Assembly (NCBI GenBank): GCA_021234155.1
Contig: JAJEKV010000025.1
Location: 14,880,867-14,944,866 of the forward strand
Source of the DNA: Isoetes taiwanensis
Lineage: Eukaryota > Streptophyta > Lycopodiopsida > Isoetales > Isoetaceae
Length of the DNA: 64,000 bases
Direction: 5' to 3'
Positions 1 through 9,668 of the stretch are shown piece after piece; within the stretch, counting starts at the first letter, position 1, and each line of letters opens with the position of its first letter. A program made the translations under genes and the position numbers. The notes below the pieces were generated by a model. The model was not told the origin of the DNA, ran no database searches, and saw nothing but the letters and a program-made list of their open reading frames with translations.

Positions 1-231
1 TTGCATGGCAAGGAATCTTGACATTGTTCAAGACTTTTACATTGGAGAGAAGCTACCAGAATCCGACCATAAGCCCTCGTGATCTAGTGTCAAGCAAGTG
101 CAAAAATCTGAAATCCAAAGAAATTATTTTTCACCCGAGATTGAAGATAGACTATAAAGTAAGTAAAAATTATAAAAAGAGAATTGAAGCACTCCTCGAA
201 CATGTCAGTTGGACGGGAAATCTGAATACTG

Positions 232-984
232 ATGCAAGCTCTTTCTCTCATTCACCAAGCTGCAGGAGAGGTATTTGGATACACGAAGAAATCTGTAAAG
301 AATAGACCATGTAATGCTTGGTGGGATGCAGAATGTCATGTTGCAAGAACGAAATTGCCGCGGAATTGTATTCACAAACCTGCATGGTACAAGAATTTGC
401 TGAGGAATAAAAAGCGCGCATTTTACAGACAAAAGCAAATAGAGCTTAGTGAGCGGCTCAAAAAGAGCCCTAAAACCTTTTGGACATCGCTGAAGGGAAG
501 ATCAGAAAAGCATACTTTAAAACTAGAGGCATTGCTAAAATTGGTACATGATATCTATAATAAAGAGGGCGCAGGTTGCATGCAGGTTTCAGCCACACAA
601 ACGGATTTGTTTACAGAGATAGAGGTAGGAGATATTATTGCTGATATGGAAAATAACAAAGCACAGGATCTAGAAGGACTTTGTGTAGAATTGTTCAAAT
701 GGGGAGGGCAGAGGACGTTATCTTCTCTTACAAGATTGCTAAATGGTTGCATCAGACAAGGATTGCCTGAAAACTGGAAGATGAACCGTGTCCACCCAAT
801 CCATAAATCAGGGGACAAGAAGGATGCAAGCAATTACAGAACTATACTAATTGGGAGTGTTTTTGCCAAAATATTAGGCAGCTTATTGGAATGCAAATTG
901 AGCACATGGGCAGAGGCAAATAACAAGCGTTCCTTTTGTCAAGCAGGTTTTAGAAGAGGGCATAATACACTTGACCATGTCTGA
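232..984 (+). pseudogene. LINE reverse transcriptase, N-terminal/finger part
   Basis: Open frame of 250 codons. It has the linker seen between endonuclease and RT in LINE ORF2 (WWDAECH, then YKNLLRNKKRAFYR), followed by RT finger sequence with NWKMNRVHPIHKSGDKKDASNYR and QAGFRRGHNTLDHV. The stop at 982-984 results from a one-base shift: the adjacent frame continues directly as LTLRVLVERAK. The first ATG is only the start of the open frame and is not a credible initiation site, because the homologous protein extends upstream. Related but shifted codons lie at 18-305. Confidence 0.88.
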
Positions 985-986
985 CA

Positions 987-1334
987 TTGCGTGTGCTCGT
1001 TGAGAGAGCTAAAAGGCCAAATAAGGTATTATATGTTGCATTTATAGATTTCGCCAAGGCATTTGATACTGTCCCACGAAGAGAACTAGGCGAAAGAATG
1101 GCACAAATTGGAGTTCCAGTAGAGATGAGCAGCGCTATTTCACAGCTATACGCTGAAGTGCTTATCAAATTATCAAGTGATTTGGATACGGTAGTCAAGA
1201 ATACCATAGGAGTGCGTCAGGGGTGCCCATTGTCTCCAACTTTGTTTGGCCTCTTCATAGAAGAATTGGAAGAATGGATGTGTGATCGCTCTTTGGCTTG
1301 GAGTCCTTTTGTGAGGAGAAGACAATGCGAGTAA
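987..1334 (+). pseudogene. LINE reverse transcriptase, palm motifs A and B
   Basis: This frame carries RT motif A (AFIDFAKAFDTVPR, with the first catalytic aspartate in FIDF) and motif B (GVRQGCPLSPTLFGLFIEELE). It continues the protein of 232-984 after a one-base shift and runs out at a stop at 1332-1334. Motif C (YxDD/FADD), which should follow motif B by about 30-40 residues, is absent. Instead, sequence just after IEELEEWM joins thumb sequence (LESFCEEKTMRVNTSKSK) in another frame. The polymerase active site is therefore incomplete. Confidence 0.9.
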
Positions 1335-1801
1335 ATACATCAAAATCAAAGATAATGGTCTTTGGAACAAGGGACAGGCCAACATTTGTCTATCAGGGAC
1401 AAGAACTAGAAACAGTGGAGAGCTATAAATACTTGGGGCTAGATTTCTCGGCAAAATATAATTGGAAGGAATGTATTAAGAGAAGAGTAACTGGAGGAAA
1501 ATCTGCTCTATATAGTATGCTTGTAAAATGCTCAAAGGCATCACTTTCAGATTGGGGGCTCAAAAAGATCTTATATAAGACCTTAGTGCAACCGGTTTTG
1601 CTTTATGGAGCACCTATTTGGGGGCCAAGTATCTCATCTAAGCTTTGGGGACAGATTGAATCTGTGCAGAAAGTATTCATACGAGAGGAGTTAGGCATCA
1701 AGGCACAGACACCATATGCAATAATGCTTGCGAAAAGAGGGATGTTCCCACTTGAGCTTGAAGCATTATTTCAGTGCAATCAATTTTGTCAATCGTGGTG
1801 A
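1298..1801 (+). pseudogene. LINE reverse transcriptase, thumb and connection part
   Basis: The frame contains VNTSKSKIMVFG (the conserved stretch after motif C), then YKYLGLDFSAKYNW and PVLLYGAPIWG, all usual in LINE ORF2 downstream of the palm. It overlaps the preceding frame by 37 bases because the motif-C deletion also shifted the frame. The protein continues weakly in other frames to about 1930 (INFVNRGE, LKNWASKWGVTDTNWP). That last part matches LDWASAWGINRTSWP of the second LINE near 14275. Confidence 0.87.
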
Positions 1802-2105
1802 AGAATCAAGCGCCGGATCGCATATCATATCAAGCATTTGTGTCCACGGATCAAAGCGAGGATGGTTACATGATCTGAAAAATTGGGCAAGTAAATGGGG
1901 AGTAACCGATACGAATTGGCCGTAAAAATAAGGAAGACACAAGGACATCGCTTGAGCAAACTTTCCATTGAACGCTTATGGGCGCTTCGGTATGCCAATG
2001 GCTAACACATTACATATCATGTGTAAATTCAATCGAGTATAAGAGTCAAGACTATATAAATGCTAACATGCCAAAATATTTTAAGCAAAAATTCTTAGCC
2101 GATAC

Positions 2106-2369
2106 ATGACGAGTTCACACAGACTTGCAATGGAGACAGGACGTTGGTATAAAATCCCGGTTGAGGAGAGGTTATGTAAAGTTTGTGAGTCAGATAGCAT
2201 TGAGGATGAGCATCATGTTTTACAGCTGCCCCCCGCTTACAAGGAGATAAGAGACAAGTTCGGCATTCAAGCACCTGATTTTAAATCTTTATTTCAGTTG
2301 TCACCTCTAACATTAGGTTCATATTTTAAGGCGGTAGATTCACACCGTTCTTTATTAGTGCAGTTGTAA
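2106..2369 (+). pseudogene. LINE ORF2 C-terminal finger
   Basis: Eighty-seven codons ending the LINE protein: ETGRWYKIPVEERLCKVCESDSIEDEHHV. This is a CxxC...HH arrangement whose final cysteine has been lost, since LQLP stands where the sister copy has FLTC. The end, YFKAVDSHRSLLVQL, aligns with YLKKVESHRLFLTQI at 14761 in the second LINE, so the true C-terminus of the family is here. The finger probably aids RNA binding or target-primed reverse transcription, as proposed for other LINE C-termini. Confidence 0.82.
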
Positions 2370-2431
2370 ATTGCTTAAACCTGTACTTGGAAGCTCCATG
2401 GTCTTTCAAGGCCCAAAGTGAGCTTGACTAA

Positions 2432-2451
2432 TACATTACATTACATTACAT
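2432..2451 (+). repeat. LINE 3' tail, four TACAT units
   Basis: Four perfect TACAT pentamers follow the LINE 3' untranslated region and abut sequence shared with paralogues lacking the LINE. LINEs of some clades end in short tandem repeats instead of poly(A). The second copy ends in ATT repeats, so the tail unit differs between copies. Confidence 0.8.
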
Positions 2452-2599
2452 TTTAAAATTGCTTGATAATTTTTGCATGCCAATTTTATACATGTTCTAT
2501 TATTCTATTCTATTATCTAGTTACAGCCAACGGGCTCGAAAATGTAACAAGCTCGAAAGGAAGTTATGCTAGATATAAAGCATCCCACTTTCCACGGAA

Positions 2600-5500
2600 T
2601 ATACCAATGTAACGATTGAAAATAGACACTATTTTTTTAGCTGTATTCCATCTCAACAAGCATGCTTTCCAGAATTATGGAGACAACCGTTCCATTTTCC
2701 ATGAGAAAGTCCCCATTGGTTTCTGACCTTTTGAACATCAACCTACAAATAAATGGAATCGACTAGTGATGAGTAAAGTTCCAAGTGCTAAAACTCAAAG
2801 GAAAAGCATATTTGCCACTAAAACACCTGTCATGCAGTAGCGACTCTAATCTAAACCTACCCCAATATTCTGGCTTTGGAATTACACGATCCCTGCAATA
2901 GAAATGAGAAATGCCTCAGCATGCTAGGAATGAACAGTAACAAAACATGTAAGCAATGATTGGTCAGAATGCCAAAACCATTGGCATATTTTGACATGAG
3001 ATCTGCATAAGTCTGATCCAGAACATGCGGTCCTTCAATTACAGAGCTCTGCACAATATCCAATTGGATATACATCACGATTTTTCACTAGTTGCACCAT
3101 GAAGAGCATGTCACAAGAAATTTGTTCCTCATTTTGCACTTCTATTAGAGATTATTGGTCAAAACCGCCACTAACACGTCATAAATGAAAAGCACCAGCT
3201 GCAAAGATAAAACAACATCATGACAAGTGAAGTTCATATCTGTAAAGCTCCAATTTGACTCGTCATAAAAAAAAGCACCAGCTACCTGTGAGCTGACTAA
3301 AGCTCCAATTTGACTTTCTATCGGGCGACTTTGAATATTGAATAGACTCCTCAAAAACCTTTGCCACAGACCCTTCAATGCGCACCTGCAAAATAAATAA
3401 ACACTTCGAATTTCAAGGTACATGCAGACTTGAAACTACAAGTGAAGTCCATAATTGACACTGGTGAGAAGAAAACATTGAATAAGCTTAACATACTTGA
3501 CGATGCAATTTCTCCCAGAAAAACACCAGCGCAGCACATGGATTAGCAATCCGTTCTTCTCCTTTTCAACTATTATAATTAGTATACCTGAACATTTAAG
3601 GTAAACAACAGTTTAAAGGGATAAATTTCATCACCATCATGTACAGATGGGGCTCTTACCACACAAATCCTCTTTCATCATAACCCTTAAGTAGCAGCAA
3701 CTGAGCAGATCTATAATAAGGAAAGGAAATCATTAAACCACTGGCATCTCAATTACAAATAGTTACCATATAAAGCATGGTATGCAGATATCCAAACCAT
3801 AAAAGACTTTTGACATACAGATGTCCTCCTTGGTCCGCCGTAGCAAGTTATCATTGCATTGGGTTCTGAAACACCAGCAGCAACGGCTTCTTCAAACCAC
3901 ACTCGAAACTGCCAAAGTTGAAATACATGTTTTGGTAGTCTAGGCAATAGTAATAACCCAATAGCTACTTACCTGCAACATTGGATCCTTTTCCACATGC
4001 CCCTCAAGCAAATATGCACCAACATAATTTTTCCTGAGAGCAGCAACATCAATGTCCGTGGGCTTTCTAATCCGTACACACTATGATGTACCCGGGTATT
4101 GAGATAGCTTCAAACTGAACTTTTCAACGATAGCAGGCGGCACAAACCTGCCTCCTAAAAAATGATGAGGATCTCTGAATGATTTTGCACATAGTTTTGG
4201 TGCAGTCAATGAAATCTAGCATTAACCATGCGGGACAGATGCATAGGAAAAATGGAGTTGAAAGTACAAGCACTAAATCAATATTGGCAATGTGTGGCAA
4301 CTCCTTGACTGATATAAAAGGGACTGATAAGCTGTTCAGCTGCCAAGAGATCATCTATTAAAATAAACGCTGAGCATATCTCATGATAACATCACATTGA
4401 CCAAACTTAAAACACAAACTTTGTCATGTACAAGTTTAAAGACATTAGAATGGCTGGTTTCTTGAGTGCAAATTTCGTGGACATAAACATAAAGTATTGA
4501 CTTTATCCAACTGTGTTGCATGTCTTCACATGCAGCAATTGTATTGTAAGTTATCAGCACACAAGGTTTTAAAGGCTGTTCATACTCGACCTCCTTGCTC
4601 AAGAAGGAATCGGAATCCAAATTTCATGGCCATGATCAAACTTACTGTCATCTAGCTCTTTCCTACGATTAAATAGTGTCATCGAACTGGTTGACCTCAG
4701 CAGAAATTATCAAGAAACAAAAGCAAGGCATCTCTTATATGCTTCATATAATAACAAATTATAAGTTTTAGGAAATTTCCACGACAAAGTAAATTATCCA
4801 ATTCAAATTAAATCCAGAGAAGGTGAAAATAAGGAGAACATTTTTATCCTTCCTCCCGTTTCGATTTCTATGTACATTCACTTGTGGGAACTTTCCTGCT
4901 ATATGCCAGTTCAGTGGATAGAGTAATACTAGGCAGTTGTAGCTATCTTTTGCAATTCAAACTCAAGGTGAAGACATAATGATATCTACTTTAAAGCCAT
5001 GAGAATTAAAAGACCTTCAATGGTTTATTCTGCTCGAAACATGGAATGTGCATTGAGAACCAAAATGAGAACTTACTTGTGTGACAAGGCCTGCATATGC
5101 ATGGCTTGTTTGGGGTAACATATGCATGGCTTGTAACCAAAATGATGAAGATGCCGAGCTGCAACCAATCCATCCCCGCCATTGTGTTCCAGGGACCACA
5201 TAGTACAAGGACACGTTTATATTCAGCTACAGGATACACCTGTGAAATGCCAAAGCGAGTTGGACACAAAATAAGATTGTAAAGGCAAGTGCCTACTGGA
5301 GACAAGGTACTATCAAGTGCTGAGCCGTGAAAGATAGAATAATTGAACGATATTTACATAGTTATAAGTATGTAATACCTCTGAAATAGCTGAAGCAACA
5401 CTCAAACCTGCAAGCTCCTGCTCAATAAATAGATAGAACATAAGTATGAGAATGAATGACAATAATGTTAAAGTTATTAAAAAGGAAGAAGAGCACCATC

Positions 5501-5606
5501 AGCTGATCGATGCTAAAACCCAATGGCCCCATAAGCATTTCATCAATAGAAACCGCAGCAGATTGTGTAATATAAGATACATCGTCGAAACTTTGTGAAG
5601 CATTCC
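2600..5606 (-). pseudogene. NAD(P)HX epimerase / pyridoxamine-5'-phosphate oxidase fusion, copy A (PPOX1-like)
   Basis: The exons read from high to low coordinates. E1 5497-5606 (SYITQSAAVSIDEMLMGPLG), E2 5379-5417 (ELAGLSVASAISE), E3 5077-5239 ([16 protein letters not shown]) and E4 4227-4339 (LNSLSVPFISVKELP) are YjeF_N epimerase. E6 3973 to about 4207 (PHHFLGGRFVPP) links to PNPO exons E7 3767-3908 (FRVWFEEAVAAGVSEPNAM), E8 3660-3700, E9 3497-3587, E10 3286-3385 (RPIESQIGALVSSQ), E11 2979-3048, E12 2827-2892 (PKPEYWGRFRLE) and E13 about 2640-2742. Most have GT/AG borders. The enzyme would repair NAD(P)HX and oxidise pyridoxamine/pyridoxine 5'-phosphate with FMN, in plastids. Damage: E5 is missing, E3 has a 2-base insertion inside the NNGGDG loop, E6 has an in-frame TAG near 4083, and E9 and E10 are frameshifted. 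Confidence 0.85.
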
Positions 5607-5913
5607 TGTGTTTCCAAGGAATTCGTCATATTCTAAATGCCACCAACCCTGTGTTACTTTCTGCTTCTGTTTCTGCGAGCATGTTAATGTGTTTGTGCAT
5701 CAACGGGCCGGATAGTTGGCTTTGGGATCGTGCCAACATCCGACGGGCAGCAGACAAATATCTGGGCTTTTTCCTAATTTAGATCTCGCCTTTTTCCCGA
5801 AAGCCAGGAATAGAACTGATATTTTAGAACACGGAAAGTGCAGAGTCAGACACAATTACAGAGGTATAAGAATGTCTGCATTTGCATTGTGTTGGCATTA
5901 CAGAATTCTGAGT
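5607..5913. promoter_or_regulatory. Short divergent intergenic region between epimerase/PNPO and kinase
   Basis: About 300 bases separate the first recognised epimerase exon (minus) from the likely kinase ATG (plus), and the same arrangement recurs at 24273-24579. A shared or bidirectional promoter is inferred from geometry only. I see no clear TATA box or named element. The kinase frame stays open upstream to 5716, so part of this interval could instead encode an N-terminal extension. Confidence 0.35.
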
Positions 5914-6885
5914 ATGGAGACGGAGACGCAGGAGACAGATGAAGAGCTTCTCAACTACACTTACTCTGCTTTATTTCCCAATCTTTTGGAGAGCTATGAT
6001 ATGCTTAAGGAAATCGGCGAGGGTGGCCAAGCTACGGTTTTCCTCTGCAGAAGTAAAAGAGGAGGTAAGAAAGAGTTTGCTTGCAAAATCATCTGGGTAG
6101 GAGACACAGAGCCGATCAAGGAAATGGAGATCATGCAGAAATTAGCCAGCAGCCCTGGCATAGTGCATATACACGAAGTAATCAAAGACGAGGGATTCTG
6201 GCACTTGATCATGGAATTGTGCGAATGTAGCTTGCTTGATGTAATCGTCAAGAAAGGCAGGCTATGCGAAAAGGAAGCGGCTCTTCTTACTCGAAATCTT
6301 GCTCTAGCTATACAGGATCTTCATCAAAAGGGTATCATCCACCGGGATCTGAAGCCAGGCAACGTTCTTGTGACCTCAGCAGCAAAGCCCTATGATGTTA
6401 GGGTTTCGGATTTCGGCATATCGGATCGTTTTTCAGGTTCTGCTCCCAGTTTTACATCCAGAGTCGGAACACCAAGATATTTCGCTCTAGAGGTTGTGCA
6501 GGGATATTATTCCACAGAGATAGACATATGGGATCTGGGTTTGATCCTGTATGAGGTGCTTACTGGGAATGATCACTTCTCAAGTCTAGAAACTGCGCAA
6601 ATTCACGAAGAACTGCTTCATGGCGAGGATTTGGCTGCCTCACACTTGCATTGGCCAGTTGGGTTGGTGTCAGAGGAAGCAAAGAGCCTTGTTTTGGCAA
6701 TGTTGCAGCCTGATCCAGAGGAAAGGATATCTGTGCAGCAAATTTTGGCACACCCCTGGGTTGCCAAATATTCTAGTACTAGTACAAGGGCGCCTCAGAG
6801 CTTAAAACGTAAGAGGCCATGCTTCAAATATGGTGTTCCTGCTAAGCTCATCAGAACAGTGAGGCCCTCTGAAATTGCCTGCTGA
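5914..6885 (+). CDS. Intronless serine/threonine protein kinase (CAMK-like), copy 1
   Basis: The product is 323 residues from ATG 5914; the frame is open from 5716 (389 residues). I prefer 5914 because the kinase domain begins 28 residues later and the upstream 66 codons look like leader. Numbered from 5716, it has the glycine loop GEGGQATV (101-108), ATP lysine K124 in FACKII, HRDLKPGN (209-216, catalytic D211), DFG (232-234) and DIWDLGLILYEVLTG. It ends with a basic KRKRP patch that may be a nuclear signal. The APE motif reads ALE (257-259) through a P-to-L change, which may weaken the activation segment. It resembles plant CDPK/PEPRK-type kinase domains, but no EF hands follow. It is the best-preserved host gene in the window; substrates are unknown. 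Confidence 0.88.
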   Translation: METETQETDEELLNYTYSALFPNLLESYDMLKEIGEGGQATVFLCRSKRGGKKEFACKIIWVGDTEPIKEMEIMQKLASSPGIVHIHEVIKDEGFWHLIMELCECSLLDVIVKKGRLCEKEAALLTRNLALAIQDLHQKGIIHRDLKPGNVLVTSAAKPYDVRVSDFGISDRFSGSAPSFTSRVGTPRYFALEVVQGYYSTEIDIWDLGLILYEVLTGNDHFSSLETAQIHEELLHGEDLAASHLHWPVGLVSEEAKSLVLAMLQPDPEERISVQQILAHPWVAKYSSTSTRAPQSLKRKRPCFKYGVPAKLIRTVRPSEIAC

Positions 6886-6970
6886 AAGGAATCAAAGGGC
6901 AACAAGGGACATTCTTCTCTACATTTATTTGCCACTCAAGAGACTTGGCATTAAACTAGATATCAGGTTA

Positions 6971-7130
6971 TGCCACCTTCGTGACATAGAGTATTATATT
7001 TTTTGAAGACAATTATTTGTAGAGGTTGGCTTCTTGACATATGCCACCTTCAATGATATTTTTTTTGAATACAATACAATTATTTATAGAGGTTGGCTTC
7101 TTGACAAACGCCACCTCCGTGACATATTTT
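6971..7130 (+). repeat. Tandem repeat of about 70 bp downstream of the kinase
   Basis: The phrase tatgccacctt(c) followed by an AT-rich stretch and gaggttggcttcttgac occurs two and a half times, at about 6971, 7038 and 7110. The same array lies at about 25637-25796 in the second kinase copy. It probably sits in the kinase 3' untranslated or flanking region. No function is evident. Confidence 0.75.
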
Positions 7131-7550
7131 TCCAAATTAATTGTTCGCTTTGCCGAGCTCTAGCCAATATGGATTTTGGTTGCTCTTTTTGTTTACACAT
7201 CTTCAAACTTTTCTTCCTTTTTTGCATTGTCTAACTCAAATTTTTGCTTTCTAGTATTTGCATCTTGTGATCTTTGATACTATAACAAGCTTTGTTTTAT
7301 GCTTTAGCATAGAATATTGTGGCTTCAGAGTCTCTTCTATTGGCAAGCACTGCCATGTTGCCATGTGCAGACACAATTTGTTATAATAGTTGGAAGATGG
7401 ACGATGTTCTTGAAGTTGGGGATTTTCGGACTTTTAAATGCTGTGGTATAGAAACATATTTGTCATTTTTATTGTAAGTGAGTGGACATAGAGTATAGTA
7501 GATCATTATGCAATTGTCAGAGTTGAGCACGTCTATAACAATGTGATGTT

Positions 7551-7789
7551 CCCGGGGGATTCACCTTCGTTATAAGGGATATGCCACCTGCGTGCATAGG
7601 GTAGCCGAAAAACCCCTAGTATAGGTGTTCCTGATAGGCAAATTTGACCCCTTTCCGTATCGTTTTACAACTAAAAGAACATCCCAAAAGCCCTATGACC
7701 CCTAGTATACATACGGAAAAGGGTAAAAAATCATCCCCTCCCATTGACGCACGTGGTTTTGACAGGTTCCACAAGGTGACGCCCCCTTG
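7551..7789. mobile_element. Short non-autonomous DNA transposon (hAT-type MITE candidate)
   Basis: A 239-bp insertion present here and absent at the matching point of the duplicate (near 26216). It is flanked by 8-bp repeats GTGATGTT (7543-7550 and 7790-7797). Its ends are imperfect inverted repeats of 17 bp, CCCGGGGGATTCACCTT against CAAGGGGGCGTCACCTT. An 8-bp target duplication and a CA-start terminus fit the hAT superfamily. No coding capacity. Confidence 0.85.
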
Positions 7790-7893
7790 GTGATGTTAGG
7801 CATTGTTATGAAGAAAGAGCTCAATACCTTATACGGTGGTGTGGCCATGTGACGTTGGGGTATTTTTGATACAAATATTTACGTTTGGATGTT

Positions 7894-8606
7894 GGAATAT
7901 TACGTCTGTATAAATATGTGCCACGCCTCTATGCCTGATAAGAATTTCTGAATATGTACATCTAGGAAAGAACTATGATTGAAGTGTCCCAAGTGCTCAT
8001 GCCTCTGTCATGTATGAGATTGATAAAGCCAAATAGTAAGACAAATACATCATTTATGAAGACTAATGTACATAAGGAAGAGTGAGATTTCTACAGCTTC
8101 TTGTTCTTTGACTCTTGCTTATATGTGCATACCGTCATGCTTATTGCCAATGCCATAGCAATTGTGTAATGAAGCAATCAACCACATGAATGTTCAAAGC
8201 ACAAAAAGAACTATAAGACCATCTTCTAAGAAAATGGGAAACATCCTTACCTTTTCAAGCATTGGGGCCAAAGCAAGTAAACAAATTAAGTGAATAATCA
8301 TACGACAATCAATATTGCAGATCAAATGGAGCAAGGGCAAGTAATATGAGCGAAAAGACAAAAGGACCAACAACAATTGTGCCTATTATTGCAATCCAAG
8401 GAACAAATATTGCAAGAATGGTCTGTAAAATGCAAATAAAAAGAGGTAAGAATATGTATCTCAATAAATAGGCCACTGGCGCACACAATATTGAAACCAT
8501 GATAGTTTTTTTTCATGAAGCAGAAAAGAATGCACAAATTTATGGTATTGCCAATAACATGATAATAGTTAGTAAACATGCCTAGAGTAGGAAGGAAAGC
8601 GTGAGT
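7894..8606. other. Unassigned, one weak membrane-exon candidate
   Basis: No clear gene. On the minus strand, about 8305-8434 has an acceptor-like TTTTACAG followed by a 37-codon hydrophobic stretch (TILAIFVPWIAIIGTIVVGP...) ending in a stop. It reads like an exon of a multi-pass membrane protein, but I could not place it in a family and found no partner exon. Confidence 0.3.
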
Positions 8607-8734
8607 ATGGACTTCATAGTCGCACTACCTAGAACTGCTAGGCAACATACTCAGATTTTGGTAATAGTGGATCGGTTAACCAAGTATGCTAAGTTTATAG
8701 CATTGAAAGGGGAGGCTACGGGGCATGACGTAAT

Positions 8735-9331
8735 ATGCAAAACATATTTCCAACTTTTGGACTTCCCTTGTCCATTGTAAGTGATCGAGACACTAAGTTC
8801 ACGGGTCACTTCTGGAGGGACCTCATGAAAGGATTGAGGATCCGATTATACATGAGTAGTGGTAATCATCCACAAACGGATGGGCAAACTGAGCGCATAA
8901 ACATGATCTTGGAGGACATGTTGCGAAGTTTTGTCCATAAGAAGCAGTCTAGATGGGAAGATTATCTACCCTACCTAGAGTTTGCTTATAATAATAGCCA
9001 TCACACGGGAATTCGGATGACTCCCTTTGTGGCTATGATGGGCCGGAACCCAAGGGCTTATTCTGGGATGCATAAGTACCTTAGAACCGAAGTTGCAGTA
9101 CACATGCTGCATGATATGGATGCAATCTTGCGGCAGTGCAAGCAAGCATTGCGAAAAGCTCAAGATAGGCACGAAGCGCCCGCCAAATATAGCGAGATAT
9201 TTCTTATGCGGAAGGTGATTACGTGTTTTTTACTGGTCGCTTATCCTTCGGGCGCTAAGAATGAACACATTGCGCCTTTAACCAAAGGTCGAAAGTGCCT
9301 AAACTTACTCATGGTATGCCGGGCCTTTTAG
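8735..9331 (+). pseudogene. Ty3/gypsy integrase fragment
   Basis: One 198-codon frame contains VSDRDTKFTGHFW (second catalytic aspartate) and HPQTDGQTERINMILEDMLR (catalytic glutamate), then WEDYLPYLEFAYNNSHH. The first catalytic aspartate (IVDRLTKYAKF) lies upstream at about 8665-8700 in another frame, with the shift near 8735. All three DDE residues are thus present, but on broken frames. Codons after about residue 158 are out of frame with the family. Confidence 0.9.
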
Positions 9332-9652
9332 GATTACTAAAGGATCGGGGAAACAGCGTACGAGTTGAACTTACAACAGGAAGTAGGGATCCATCCTGTG
9401 TTTCATGTAAGTCAACTAAAGAGGGCTATACTGGATACCGCTAACGTGGTTAGTCCGCAAAGTATACCGATCGTCTTAAACTCCTCAGAACGCTTGAACG
9501 TCTTTTAGATAAAAGAGTTCGCAGCCGCCATAATAGGGATGTGGTAGAACATCCGTTCGGTGGTGAGGACCCGTCTCAGGATGCCACCGGGAGGCGGAGG
9601 AATTTGTGCAGCAGTTCCCTCATCTAAAGGATCAACCTTGAGGGCAAGGTCC

Positions 9653-9668
9653 AAAAGGAGGGGAGGAA
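9653..9668 (+). other. Polypurine tract
   Basis: Sixteen purines (aaaaggaggggaggaa) lie immediately before TGTTACAGTG, the position expected for second-strand priming next to a 3' LTR. Confidence 0.8.

Larger units (their letters stand above)
1..2451 (+). mobile_element. LINE (non-LTR retrotransposon), degenerate, 5' end outside window
   Basis: A decayed LINE runs in from the left edge and ends in a short tandem tail. In order it shows a linker rich in basic residues (about 1-500), reverse-transcriptase fingers (about 600-984), palm motifs A and B (987-1290), a thumb region (1310-1800) and a C-terminal CxxC...HH finger (2106-2369), all in shifted frames. The same 3' end occurs in the 5'-truncated copy at 14113-14843, which supports one family. 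Sequence after the tail matches the uninterrupted paralogues near 12440 and 62635, so the LINE sits inside one copy of a local duplicon. The clade is not assigned. The element cannot be autonomous. Confidence 0.9.
4960..7893. repeat. Segmental duplication, copy 1 (kinase plus 5' part of epimerase gene)
   Basis: From about 4960 to 7893 the sequence matches 23627-26317 almost base for base at a constant offset of 18666 through the kinase. Copy 1 alone holds the 239-bp element at 7551-7789. The right breakpoint follows gatgttgga at 7893, after which the copies diverge completely. To the left, similarity continues at lower identity, because both copies lie in an older duplicated intron. Confidence 0.95.
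8607..9668 (+). mobile_element. Ty3/gypsy retrotransposon, 5'-truncated (integrase to polypurine tract)
   Basis: Sequence starts abruptly at the integrase core (MDFIVALPRT at 8607) and proceeds through the integrase to a tail with IHPVFHVSQLKRA near 9385-9425. It ends at a polypurine tract (9653-9668) immediately before a TG-starting presumed LTR. Gag, protease, reverse transcriptase and the 5' LTR are missing, so the insertion was truncated or recombined. Integrase followed by a FHVSxLK linker places it in Ty3/gypsy. Confidence 0.9.

Noticed and set aside
5006-5305. 99-codon minus frame overlapping epimerase E3
   Set aside because: Read-through of exon E3 after a frameshift and into intron; annotated as part of the pseudogene, not as a gene.
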